From assembly GCF_947488985.1 (NCBI RefSeq), contig NZ_CANLBV010000021.1, positions 1 to 60,216 on the forward strand: a stretch of 60,216 nt of DNA. Reading direction: 5' to 3'. This DNA is from an uncultured Vibrio sp. Lineage in GTDB: Bacteria; Pseudomonadota; Gammaproteobacteria; Enterobacterales; Vibrionaceae. The notes beneath the pieces were generated by a model. That model did no database searches and was not told the DNA's origin. It worked only from the letters and a program-made list of their open reading frames with translations. A program made the translations under genes and the position numbers. Shown here piece by piece: positions 46,068-54,432 of the stretch. Each line of letters begins with the position of its first letter. The first letter of the stretch is position 1.

Positions 46068-47292
46068 ACCATTAATAGAAATTAGTGGCCTATTCAAAGT
46101 GTTTGGCCCTAAGCCGCAGTCGGTGATGAACCGAGTTAAGAACGGTCAACACAAAGACGAGATTCTTGCAGATACTGGCCATACCGTTGGTTTGAAAGAG
46201 ATAAACCTCGAAATCAATCGTGGCGAAATCTTCGTTATCATGGGTCTTTCAGGTTCTGGTAAGTCGACTTTGATTCGACACTTCAACCGTTTGATTGACC
46301 CAACCGAAGGCAAGATCACGGTTGAGGGCATTGATGTAATGAGCCTCAACACTAAGGAATTGGAAGAGTTCCGTCGTCATAAAATGTCGATGGTATTCCA
46401 GCGCTTTGGCCTAATGCCTCATCGAACTGTGGTTGAAAACGTTGCATACGGATTGGAAGTTCAAGGCATCAAGAAAGAAGACCGTTTAGCGAAAGCCAAC
46501 GAATGGTTAGAGACTGTAGGTTTGAAAGGCTACGGTAATCAGTACCCTGCCCAACTGTCTGGCGGTCAGCAACAACGTGTCGGCTTATCACGAGCTCTGT
46601 GTACTAACGCTGAAATCTTGCTGATGGATGAAGCCTTTTCAGCTCTCGATCCTTTGATTCGTAGCGAGATGCAGGATCAACTTATCGAGCTTCAAGAAAA
46701 GCTTCATAAGACGATTGTTTTCATCACCCATGACTTGGATGAAGCTCTGCGCTTAGGTGACCGAATCGCAATCCTTAAAGACGGTGAGTTAGTACAACAA
46801 GGTACGCCACATGAGATTCTTTTGAACCCTGCCGATGATTACGTCGAAGCGTTCGTAAAAGACGTTAACCGTGCCCGAGCATTGACTGTAGAAACAGTGA
46901 TGCAGCCTCCTCTCTACCGCATTACTTCGGAAACCATTGAAGGTGCTCTTGCTCAGATGAAGATGCTGAAAAACGATTACGCTTATCACGTGACCGATGA
47001 CGGCTATCAGGGCTTAGTGACCCAAGAAAGCCTGCAAGATGCGGTTGAAGATTCCTCAGTGCATGATTTCAGTGAAGAGATTTACGAAGAAGTGCCAGCG
47101 GTGTTGCCTGACGCTGTAATCGAAGAAGTTCTGCCAGACACCATGTCTTGTGATTACTCTCTTCCTGTTGTTGATGAGGAAGGTAACCTTAAAGGCGAAC
47201 TTGAGAGAAGTGCTGTAGCGGATATCTTCTCTGAAAATAGCGAGGAAGAGGTAGAACCTTCCCCAAAGCCAAAGATTGATAAAGCCTCTTAG
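46060..47292 (+). CDS. glycine betaine ABC transporter, ATPase with CBS-like tail
   Basis: This is a 410-residue ProV/OpuAA-type ATPase. Walker A is GLSGSGKSTLIRH near residue 63. The Q loop FQRFGLMPHRTV, signature LSGGQQQRVGLSRAL and Walker B ILLMDEAFSALD follow. After residue 275 come two weak CBS-like halves (VMQPPLYRITSETIEGA; CDYSLPVVDEEGNLKGEL) and an acidic end (ENSEEEVEPSP). In OpuA, CBS modules and anionic tails take part in osmotic sensing, so the same may apply here. It is the last gene of the operon. Confidence 0.92.
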   Translation: MTKPLIEISGLFKVFGPKPQSVMNRVKNGQHKDEILADTGHTVGLKEINLEINRGEIFVIMGLSGSGKSTLIRHFNRLIDPTEGKITVEGIDVMSLNTKELEEFRRHKMSMVFQRFGLMPHRTVVENVAYGLEVQGIKKEDRLAKANEWLETVGLKGYGNQYPAQLSGGQQQRVGLSRALCTNAEILLMDEAFSALDPLIRSEMQDQLIELQEKLHKTIVFITHDLDEALRLGDRIAILKDGELVQQGTPHEILLNPADDYVEAFVKDVNRARALTVETVMQPPLYRITSETIEGALAQMKMLKNDYAYHVTDDGYQGLVTQESLQDAVEDSSVHDFSEEIYEEVPAVLPDAVIEEVLPDTMSCDYSLPVVDEEGNLKGELERSAVADIFSENSEEEVEPSPKPKIDKAS

Positions 47293-47367
47293 CCTAAACG
47301 CTATTTTACTTTAATTGGACAGAATCTAATCCTTAGCGTAACTGGATTCTACGCACCAACTTAACCT

Positions 47368-47407
47368 AGGCCACTGTATTGATTTGATGCAGTGGCCTTT
47401 TGTTTTG
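47368..47407 (+). terminator. terminator of the betaine transporter operon
   Basis: AGGCCACTG / CAGTGGCCT stem with a 13-base loop is followed by TTTTGTTTTG. Confidence 0.88.
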
Positions 47408-47672
47408 TTCAACCTTTCCCTTATGTCGGCCCTCTTTACGAGTCGCTTATTAGACACTTAAGTGCATATTTCATAAATAAAAATACATCAAATCATATTG
47501 TTACATCCATAGTTTGAGTGTTCCAAAACGTCTCTTAACACGATTTAATGCCATAGTTTTTAAGGCAAGCAGTTGAAATTATTCTATAAAATGACTAAAA
47601 CTTAATAGTACCAATGAATATTAAGCTCAAGCAGACGTATTGGATTACGACTTAACAAAAGGACTTCGTTTG

Positions 47673-48077
47673 ATGAATTCGACTTTAACGTCAGACACAC
47701 CTCAAAATGTAACTAACCAAGTAGACCTCGAGCTTGTTGATGAAAGCGTTCTGGAACAAATGATTCGAGACACCAGTGCGGACATCATCCCCATATTAAT
47801 CGACCATTACGTGGCGGAATCACAAACTCGCTTGGTGGCGATCAGAGAAGCAACAAGCAATCGAGACGCTCAAACACTTGAGTTTGAAGTACATACTCTC
47901 GGCAGCACTGCGCTTTCGTTAGGTAACCGCCCATTGGGCGAGTTATCACGTGCTTTAGAGCAACAATGTTTAGAGCAGCAACACGACGAAGCGTTTCTGC
48001 GAATTGATGAGTTGCTCGAACTTGCAGACCGATCAATCGAAGCCCTACTTGAACGAAAAGAAGTGGGATTCAGCTGA
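47673..48077 (+). CDS. stand-alone HPt phosphotransfer protein next to sypG
   Basis: This 134-residue helical protein has a histidine phosphotransfer motif, FEVHTLGSTALSLGNRPL. The usual H-x-x-K-G is H-x-x-G-S here. The block VLEQMIRDTSADIIPILIDHYVAES resembles LuxU and the C-terminal HPt of SypF. It stands exactly where the SypF C-terminus would abut sypG in V. fischeri. It may be the surviving or split-off HPt that feeds phosphate to SypG from hybrid kinases elsewhere. The ATG at 47673 with AAAGGA nine bases upstream is preferred over a TTG at 47640. Confidence 0.82.
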   Translation: MNSTLTSDTPQNVTNQVDLELVDESVLEQMIRDTSADIIPILIDHYVAESQTRLVAIREATSNRDAQTLEFEVHTLGSTALSLGNRPLGELSRALEQQCLEQQHDEAFLRIDELLELADRSIEALLERKEVGFS

Positions 48078-48241
48078 TCGTTTTCTGACTACTTATGTAT
48101 CTATTTACTGTGCACTCCCACAACACAAAGCGATATTAAGAGATTGCATGCGGTAGATAACAATTACATTCAAATCGTATTGATGGTTACATGTCACTAT
48201 GTTATTGATTGGTTAGGATAAAGTTTCAAAAGGAATACACA

Positions 48242-49747
48242 ATGCGCCCTAAGGTATTGTTAGTTGAAGACTCCACCTCACTCGCCGTTCTCTACAAACA
48301 GTACGTTAAAGACGAGCCCTACGATATTTTACACGTCGAAACTGGAGCGGAAGCTAAAACCTTCATTGAAAGACATTCACCGCAGCTTGTCATTCTCGAC
48401 CTTAAACTGCCCGATATGCCCGGCGAAGAGGTGCTAGATTGGATTCAAGACAATGAAATACCGACCGCGGTCATCATTGCTACTGCCCATGGGTCAGTCA
48501 ACATTGCAGTAGACCTTATCCAGCGAGGCGCGGAAGACTTCTTAGAAAAACCGATTCAAGCCGAGCGACTCAAGACCTCTGTCCGCTTACATCTAAAAAG
48601 AGCCAAGCTCGAAAACCTCGTCGATAACATGCAAAGCAAGTTCGATCGTGACCGCTTCCATAATTTCATCGGCTCTTGCCTACCCATGCAGGCGGTTTAC
48701 AAGATCATTGATTCGGTAGCGCCAACCACTGCTAGCGTGTTTATTAACGGCGAAAGCGGTACCGGTAAAGAAGTGTGTGCGGAAGCGATTCACCAAGAGA
48801 GTCAGCGGAATGGTAAACCTTTCGTGGCTATTAACTGTGGCGCTATCCCTCGAGACCTAATGGAGAGTGAAATCTTTGGCCACGTTAAAGGTGCGTTTAC
48901 CGGTGCAACAACAGACCGTAAAGGCGCAGCAATGCAAGCACACGGCGGCACACTGTTTCTCGATGAACTTTGTGAAATGGAACTGGAGATGCAGAAGAAG
49001 CTCCTGCGATTTTTACAAACCGGTACGTTTACTCCGCTCGGTGGTAACCGAGAAATCAAAGTTGACGTTAGAATTATCTGTGCGACCAACCGCGACCCAC
49101 TGGTTGAAGTAGAAGAAGGACGCTTTAGAGAAGACCTTTACTATCGCGTTCACGTTGTGCCTATCGAGATGCCACCACTTCGCGAACGTGCGAGTGACAT
49201 TGTCACGCTGTCTAATCACTTCTTGAAGCTGTACGCCAAGCAAGACAAGAAGAAATTCAAATCAATAGATAAAGAAACGCAAAATCTACTTAAACGGTAT
49301 GCGTGGCCAGGCAACGTGCGTCAGTTGCAAAACATTATTCGTAACATAGTAGTGCTCAACAACGAAGCTTGTGTCACCAAAGACATGCTGCCCGCTCCCA
49401 TTAATAAAACGGATACAGCCATAACGAAGCCTGTGTCACCAATTCGAGTCACTGCGCCCCAACCAGCTGTTGAAGCACCACAAGCTAAGTTGCCAGCGAT
49501 TACTCCGGAAGAGTTGGAGAAATCATCAACAGTTCCAACGAACAACGAACCGGTGACGCCGGCCTTCACCACCAGCAGCGGTGCTATTCGTCCAATGTGG
49601 CAGATTGAACGTGAAGCCATTCAACATGCTATTAACCATTGCGATGGTAACGTGTTGAATGCAGCCGTGTTATTGGAGCTCAGCCCTTCTACGGTTTATC
49701 GTAAGAAACAGGCTTGGGAATCGGAAGATGAGTACAATCAAGCCTAA
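48242..49747 (+). CDS. sypG: SypG-like sigma-54 response regulator of the polysaccharide locus
   Basis: This is a 501-residue NtrC/LuxO-type activator. The receiver has acceptor Asp in LVILDLKLPDMPGEE. The AAA+ domain has GESGTGKE, GAFTGATTDRKG and LFLDELCEM. The Fis-type HTH is GNVLNAAVLLELSPSTVYRKK, preceded by a Pro/Thr-rich linker. ATG 48242 follows AAAAGGAATACACA. Because the locus carries five TTCTCA-N3-TG elements and sigma-54 promoters, this is the expected activator. Its own gene has no such element in front. It overlaps sypH by 20 bases. Confidence 0.93.
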   Translation: MRPKVLLVEDSTSLAVLYKQYVKDEPYDILHVETGAEAKTFIERHSPQLVILDLKLPDMPGEEVLDWIQDNEIPTAVIIATAHGSVNIAVDLIQRGAEDFLEKPIQAERLKTSVRLHLKRAKLENLVDNMQSKFDRDRFHNFIGSCLPMQAVYKIIDSVAPTTASVFINGESGTGKEVCAEAIHQESQRNGKPFVAINCGAIPRDLMESEIFGHVKGAFTGATTDRKGAAMQAHGGTLFLDELCEMELEMQKKLLRFLQTGTFTPLGGNREIKVDVRIICATNRDPLVEVEEGRFREDLYYRVHVVPIEMPPLRERASDIVTLSNHFLKLYAKQDKKKFKSIDKETQNLLKRYAWPGNVRQLQNIIRNIVVLNNEACVTKDMLPAPINKTDTAITKPVSPIRVTAPQPAVEAPQAKLPAITPEELEKSSTVPTNNEPVTPAFTTSSGAIRPMWQIEREAIQHAINHCDGNVLNAAVLLELSPSTVYRKKQAWESEDEYNQA

Positions 49748-50864
49748 CCTCGAAGAGCTTAATCAAAACCAACCTCTTGAGGCTCAGGAGTTCACAAATC
49801 CTGAGCCTCAAGAGATTTGGCTGTTAATCGACAGCCAAACCTTTGGAGGGATCGAAACTCATGTCATTGAGTTAGCGTTAGGCTTGATTGAGCATCAACG
49901 TAAAGCACGAGTGATACTTCTTACCAAGTTCGAACCTCTTCCCCCTATCATCACTCGTTTGACTCAACTTAAACTTCCTTTTTGTCATCTCAGCGACATC
50001 GCACCAAGTCAAGGTAATGCCTTGTCACAACTGAAACTGGCTATTACTCAATTCCGACCATCACACATCCATGCTCATGGCTACAAAGCGAGTATTGTCG
50101 CTAAACTGGCCAAGTTAACGACGAGTAGTTCCGATAAGCCACGTCAAATATCAACTTATCACGCAGGCGAAACTCCAACTGGAAAAGTGTGGTTCTATGA
50201 CTTTTTAGACCGTTATACGAGCGTGATTTCTGATCATTCATTGGTGGTAAGCGATAAAATTAAAGATAAGCTCCCTTCGAAAAGCACCCGACTCAACAAT
50301 TTCATCGCGATTCCTGAACATTCACTCTCACCTAACGTTTCTGACGATGCTCAGATTGCAGATTCGACTTATCACGTTGGATTCGTTGGTCGTTTAAGTC
50401 ATGAAAAGGCACCAGATCGATTTGTTACGCTTGCTCAAACTAACCCGGCTCACCATTTTCATCTATTTGGTGATGGCCCAGAAAAACAAGTGTTAGAAAG
50501 CAGTAACTGCAAAAATCTCACGTTTCATGGCCACCAAACCAACATGAGCAATGCATGGCAAGCCATTGATGTTTTAGTTATTCCATCCAGATATGAAGGG
50601 TTACCCATGGCAGCGCTCGAAGCCATGGCGCGTGGAATACCTGTCATTGCAACAAATGTTGGTAATCTCCCACAGTTGATTGAACACCAAACCAACGGGT
50701 ATATCGCACAAAGCGAAACACAACTGCAAACATGTTTAATCGAATGGCTTGGCCTTTCTTGCCAAGAAAAATACGTCATGAGTCAAAAGGCTAGAAACAC
50801 GATTATTGAACACTACTCCCCCCAGGCTGTCATTCCACAAATATTGGCGTGTTACGGTAACTAA
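49728..50864 (+). CDS. sypH: SypH-like GT4 family glycosyltransferase
   Basis: This is a cytoplasmic GT-B glycosyltransferase of about 378 residues. The N-terminal EIWLLIDSQTFGGIETHVIEL and the C-terminal nucleotide-sugar site SRYEGLPMAALEAMARGIPVIAT (E-x7-E) are visible. The ATG at 49728 lies inside the end of sypG, so translation is coupled. The sugar specificity is unknown. In V. fischeri sypI, sypJ and sypK follow. Here a gap and a promoter come next. Confidence 0.88.
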   Translation: MSTIKPNLEELNQNQPLEAQEFTNPEPQEIWLLIDSQTFGGIETHVIELALGLIEHQRKARVILLTKFEPLPPIITRLTQLKLPFCHLSDIAPSQGNALSQLKLAITQFRPSHIHAHGYKASIVAKLAKLTTSSSDKPRQISTYHAGETPTGKVWFYDFLDRYTSVISDHSLVVSDKIKDKLPSKSTRLNNFIAIPEHSLSPNVSDDAQIADSTYHVGFVGRLSHEKAPDRFVTLAQTNPAHHFHLFGDGPEKQVLESSNCKNLTFHGHQTNMSNAWQAIDVLVIPSRYEGLPMAALEAMARGIPVIATNVGNLPQLIEHQTNGYIAQSETQLQTCLIEWLGLSCQEKYVMSQKARNTIIEHYSPQAVIPQILACYGN

Positions 50865-50924
50865 ACGTCTTAAACTCCGCATACCTCTTTGAATAATCTT
50901 TGACTCATACCGCTGCCAATTTGA

Positions 50925-50939
50925 TTCTCATTTTGAACA
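50925..50939 (+). promoter_or_regulatory. SypG-type enhancer upstream of sypL
   Basis: TTCTCATTTTGAACA matches the TTCTCA-N3-TG core and lies about 85 bases upstream of a -24/-12 promoter. Confidence 0.75.
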
Positions 50940-51008
50940 ACGGTAAAATCAGCCATTGCCCACTTTAAAAAACACAATAAATACAAACATTTAAATCAAG
51001 TGCGCATC

Positions 51009-51024
51009 TGGCATTCACCTTGCT
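51009..51024 (+). promoter_or_regulatory. sigma-54 promoter of sypL
   Basis: TGGCATTCACCTTGCT has exact GG-N10-GC spacing. It lies about 45 bases before the sypL ATG. Confidence 0.88.
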
Positions 51025-51068
51025 ATTACTTTAATTAGTTGGAAGTTAGCTAGGTTAAGGAAAATACA

Positions 51069-52442
51069 ATGCGAGACCAAGTGAATCGAACACCGTTGAT
51101 TGTCGGACTCTGTTTCCTGAGCCTGATGATCGGCGTTGCTTGGTATCTAGTCCCTCACCCAATTGTTGTTATTGTCCTTGCTTTCATTCCCTTAGGTGCC
51201 CTGTTCGTTATCAACAAAGCATTTTGGTTTGTACTTTTGTTTGTGGTGTTTTCCTTCTTCCGGATTCATGAGGCGCTACCACAACTTTATCCACTTAAAA
51301 TACCTTTACTGTTGTCGATGGGCGCTTTGTCCGCCCTTTTATGGCATTCACTGATCAGTAAAGAACTAAAGATCTTTTGGCACCATTCATTCAATTGGCT
51401 TGCAATATTCTGGGTTTTAACCACCATAGGGGTTGTCTTTGCCTCGAATAGACCTATTGCATTAGCTGAATTCACGGGCGTTTATTGGAAGATCATTGTC
51501 ATGACCCTCGCAATTGCTTGGCTGGTGAATACCACAGAGAACTTGGCAAAAACGGCGATGACTATCATTTACGCCGGAGCTTTGGTCAGTGCGATAGCGG
51601 TCTACAACTCCATAAACGGTATTGGATTGGTCGAAGGTTCAAGGGTCACCATAGGACGAGACTTTGGCTCGATGCTCGGTGACCCGAACGATCTGTCGCT
51701 GGTACTTATGTTCCCACTCGCCTTCACAATTAGCCAAGCGAGTACCCCCGGCATTTCCTATTTCAAACGAATTATCAGTGCGTTAGTTTGCGTTCTGTTG
51801 CTTGCCGCTATCATAGCAACTCAAAGTCGTGGTGGATTGTTGGGGTGTATCGCTGTAATTGGCATCTTTGCGTGGAAGTTGGTTCATTCTAAAGTCTTGT
51901 TGATTTCGTTAGGTTCAGTTGCTGCCGTCGTACTTTATCTGGTTGCAGGAATTTCCGATCGAGCGTCTGGTGGCGCAGCAGAGCAAGGCATCGATGAATC
52001 TGCCATGGGTAGGATCTACGCATGGGAAGCAGCAATAAAAATGGCGATAGACAACCCGCTGACTGGCGTTGGGCTAAACAACTTCTTCTCTAACTACTTC
52101 TTTTACAGCTCTCATTGGGACGGTCTTAATCACGCAGTGCACAGTACTTGGTTTGGCGTGTTAGCCGAAACGGGCTTCATCGGCCTGATTATTTTTGTCA
52201 CTCTGATTGCCTCATTGATCAAAACTTCGCGCGCAACGCTCGCAAGGCTTTCAAATTCTACGACACACGTGCCGCCAGAACTTAACGCTGTGGCTTACGC
52301 TGTTTACGCCGGTCTTATCGGTACTATTGTGTCGGGAACCTTCCTAACTCAGGGGTTCAATTGGCCCATTTACATACTAGCTGCACTCACTGTATGTGTT
52401 TCCAACGTATCCCAAACTGCTTGTCAAAATGAGAAAACCTAA
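51069..52442 (+). CDS. sypL: SypL-like O-antigen ligase/polymerase family protein
   Basis: This is a 457-residue membrane protein with about ten to twelve TM segments. The Wzy/WaaL family features are a large periplasmic loop (ISDRASGGAAEQGIDESAMG...AWEAAIKMAIDNPLTGVGLNNF) and HAVHSTWFGVLAETGFIGL. It would polymerise or ligate repeat units. ATG follows AAGGAAAATACA. The last codons hold an enhancer element for the next promoter. Confidence 0.88.
   Translation: MRDQVNRTPLIVGLCFLSLMIGVAWYLVPHPIVVIVLAFIPLGALFVINKAFWFVLLFVVFSFFRIHEALPQLYPLKIPLLLSMGALSALLWHSLISKELKIFWHHSFNWLAIFWVLTTIGVVFASNRPIALAEFTGVYWKIIVMTLAIAWLVNTTENLAKTAMTIIYAGALVSAIAVYNSINGIGLVEGSRVTIGRDFGSMLGDPNDLSLVLMFPLAFTISQASTPGISYFKRIISALVCVLLLAAIIATQSRGGLLGCIAVIGIFAWKLVHSKVLLISLGSVAAVVLYLVAGISDRASGGAAEQGIDESAMGRIYAWEAAIKMAIDNPLTGVGLNNFFSNYFFYSSHWDGLNHAVHSTWFGVLAETGFIGLIIFVTLIASLIKTSRATLARLSNSTTHVPPELNAVAYAVYAGLIGTIVSGTFLTQGFNWPIYILAALTVCVSNVSQTACQNEKT
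52421..52435 (-). promoter_or_regulatory. SypG-type enhancer within the end of sypL
   Basis: On the minus strand TTCTCATTTTGACAA matches the TTCTCA-N3-TG core. It covers sypL codons (CQNEK) just before the stop, 50 bases upstream of the putative sypM promoter. Confidence 0.7.
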
Positions 52443-52483
52443 AAGCATAATTTTAAATCATTGAAAAATAATGGATTAGCTTA

Positions 52484-52499
52484 TGGCACAGTATATGAA
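52484..52499 (+). promoter_or_regulatory. degenerate sigma-54 promoter of sypM
   Basis: TGGCACAGTATATGAA has a perfect -24 half (TGGCAC) but GA in place of the -12 GC at the right distance. Confidence 0.5.
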
Positions 52500-52535
52500 A
52501 GTACTCCTATATAACAAGACATAAGGAGTTTCATT

Positions 52536-53321
52536 ATGACGTCAGTATCTATCCACCAATTCAAACATTGGCTTAAGTTTCATCCTAATTCTCGAATTAG
52601 AAATGTCTTTTTCATTTTGAAAGACATCAGAAGCGCAGAGCTACCTACCCCTCAAATACTGAATAGCTGCCTATATCAAGCGCACAAGCTAGTGGTGAGC
52701 TTGGTTTCTGGCTTTACGCGATTCTTCTACTGGACCCCGGCTTTCAAAGGTCGTGTGGCTCGATGTGGTAAACGCCTGTATTTGTATGGTGGTCTCCCTT
52801 TCGTCAGTGGTCCGGTACGCATTTCGATTGGAGATAACTGCCGTATCTCTGGTCACACTACATTCTCTGGTTGTACTCAACCACTTGATGGCTTGGAACA
52901 CCCATTATTGTCGATTGGTAACAATGTCGACATCGGTTGGCAATCGACTATCGCTGTTGGAGGTAAAGTGGTTATCTCTGACAACGTACGCATCGCAGGT
53001 GGTGCGTTCCTATTTGGATACTCTGGACACCCACTTGATGCAAAACGCCGAGCACTAGGTGAAGGTGATGACCCTCAGCAAATCGGCGATATCATTCTTG
53101 AACAAGATGTATGGTTAGGTACGAATGTGACAGTTAAAGGTGGCGTAACCATCGGCGAAGGCGCTGTGATTGCTGCTGGTAGTGTAGTAACAAAGAATAT
53201 CCCTGCCTTCGTAATCGCAGGTGGTAACCCAGCTCGAGTTGTCGGTCAGATTAAATCCGTTGAAGTGACAGAATCCGATGTCTTCGATTTACTAGAGACT
53301 CATGGAGGTGACCATGCGTGA
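52536..53321 (+). CDS. sypM: SypM-like acyltransferase, left-handed beta-helix
   Basis: This is a 261-residue protein. The C-terminal half (about 95-240) shows hexapeptide repeats of the LbH fold (ISIGDNCRISG, LSIGNNVDIGWQS, VVISDNVRIAGG, TVKGGVTIGEGAVIAAGSVV) and ends ARVVGQIK. It would O-acetylate the polysaccharide. The N-terminal 90 residues include an amphipathic stretch. ATG follows ATAAGGAGTTTCATT. Its stop overlaps the sypN start. Confidence 0.9.
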   Translation: MTSVSIHQFKHWLKFHPNSRIRNVFFILKDIRSAELPTPQILNSCLYQAHKLVVSLVSGFTRFFYWTPAFKGRVARCGKRLYLYGGLPFVSGPVRISIGDNCRISGHTTFSGCTQPLDGLEHPLLSIGNNVDIGWQSTIAVGGKVVISDNVRIAGGAFLFGYSGHPLDAKRRALGEGDDPQQIGDIILEQDVWLGTNVTVKGGVTIGEGAVIAAGSVVTKNIPAFVIAGGNPARVVGQIKSVEVTESDVFDLLETHGGDHA

Positions 53322-54432
53322 TTTAATCGTATTTGGTGAAGACTTTGGTGGCCTGCCTTCATCGACTCAACATTTAGTTCGTCACCTTGCTAAGCAACAC
53401 AAAGTCTTATGGATCAACTCTATTGGCCTAAGACAACCGAAGCTGTCCGCTAAAGATGCGGCAAGAGCGTTCAACAAATTGTTTGGCAAGACCAAAGCCG
53501 TTACTCAAAACATGCTTGACTCTGAGGGACACGATAATATTACTATCGTTAACTTAAAGACAATCCCTGCACCTGCTTCTCAATTTTCTAGAAAGTTGGC
53601 TCAGCAAATGATGCAGCACCAACTAAAGCCAGTGATTGCGGAGCTTAATCTTAACGCGCCTATCCTATGGACTTCTCTTCCGACCGCTGTTGATTTGTGC
53701 GGACACTTAGGCGAGTCATCTGTGGTCTATTACTGCGGCGATGATTTTAGCGCGCTGGCTGGTGTTGATCATGACACCGTTGCACAGCACGAATCGGAAT
53801 TGATCGATAAGGCTACGCTTATATTCGCAGCTAGCAAAAAATTGATGGATAAATTTCCAAAACATAAAGCGCACCTGCTACCACATGGTGTCGACGTAGA
53901 CCTATTTTCAACACCCGCACCAAGAGCAAAAGATTTACCGAGTAACCACCGCCCTATTGCTGGTTTCTACGGAAGTCTTTCTAAGTGGCTTGATTACGAC
54001 ATGATAGAACGTGTCGCGAATGCGATGCCGGAATGGGACTTTGTTTTCATTGGTCCAAACGAGCTTGATACGCTCATGCTACCTAAGTTGAGCAACGTAC
54101 ATTACCTTGGCCCACGTCCACATCACACCCTGCCAAGCTATTCTCAACACTGGGATGTAAGCCTGTTGCCGTTTGTTGATAACGAGCAAATCCGAGCGTG
54201 CAGCCCACTCAAACTAATGGAATACCTTGCGGCTGGCACACCAATTATCACAACGCCGTTCCCTGCTTTGCTTCCATATCAAGAGCACGTAACCACGGTT
54301 GGCAGTGCCAACCAAATGATTTGGGCGCTTGATCATGCGCGCCAGCTAAGCAATTCACCTATCTCTGTCGTCGAACAAGACAGCTGGCAGAACCGTGGTA
54401 ACTTCGTACATTGGATGTTGGAGCTATTATGA
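53314..54432 (+). CDS. sypN: SypN-like glycosyltransferase
   Basis: This is a protein of about 372 residues. ATG 53314 is chosen, preceded by GGAGGTGACC. It begins MRDLIVFGEDFGGLPSSTQH and has HLLPHGVDVDLF, GFYGSLSKWLDYDM and CSPLKLMEYLAAGTPIITT, typical of GT-B glycosyltransferases of the teichuronic acid/TuaH-like kind. The sugar is unknown. It ends in an ATGA overlap with sypO. Confidence 0.87.
   Translation: MRDLIVFGEDFGGLPSSTQHLVRHLAKQHKVLWINSIGLRQPKLSAKDAARAFNKLFGKTKAVTQNMLDSEGHDNITIVNLKTIPAPASQFSRKLAQQMMQHQLKPVIAELNLNAPILWTSLPTAVDLCGHLGESSVVYYCGDDFSALAGVDHDTVAQHESELIDKATLIFAASKKLMDKFPKHKAHLLPHGVDVDLFSTPAPRAKDLPSNHRPIAGFYGSLSKWLDYDMIERVANAMPEWDFVFIGPNELDTLMLPKLSNVHYLGPRPHHTLPSYSQHWDVSLLPFVDNEQIRACSPLKLMEYLAAGTPIITTPFPALLPYQEHVTTVGSANQMIWALDHARQLSNSPISVVEQDSWQNRGNFVHWMLELL

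Noticed and set aside
47673..49747. HPt plus sigma-54 regulator read as the quorum-sensing luxU-luxO pair
   Set aside because: The gene order is HPt first and the regulator sits between sypD and sypH, followed directly by polysaccharide genes. Promoters in the locus carry the SypG enhancer core. LuxO and SypG are related, so similarity is expected.
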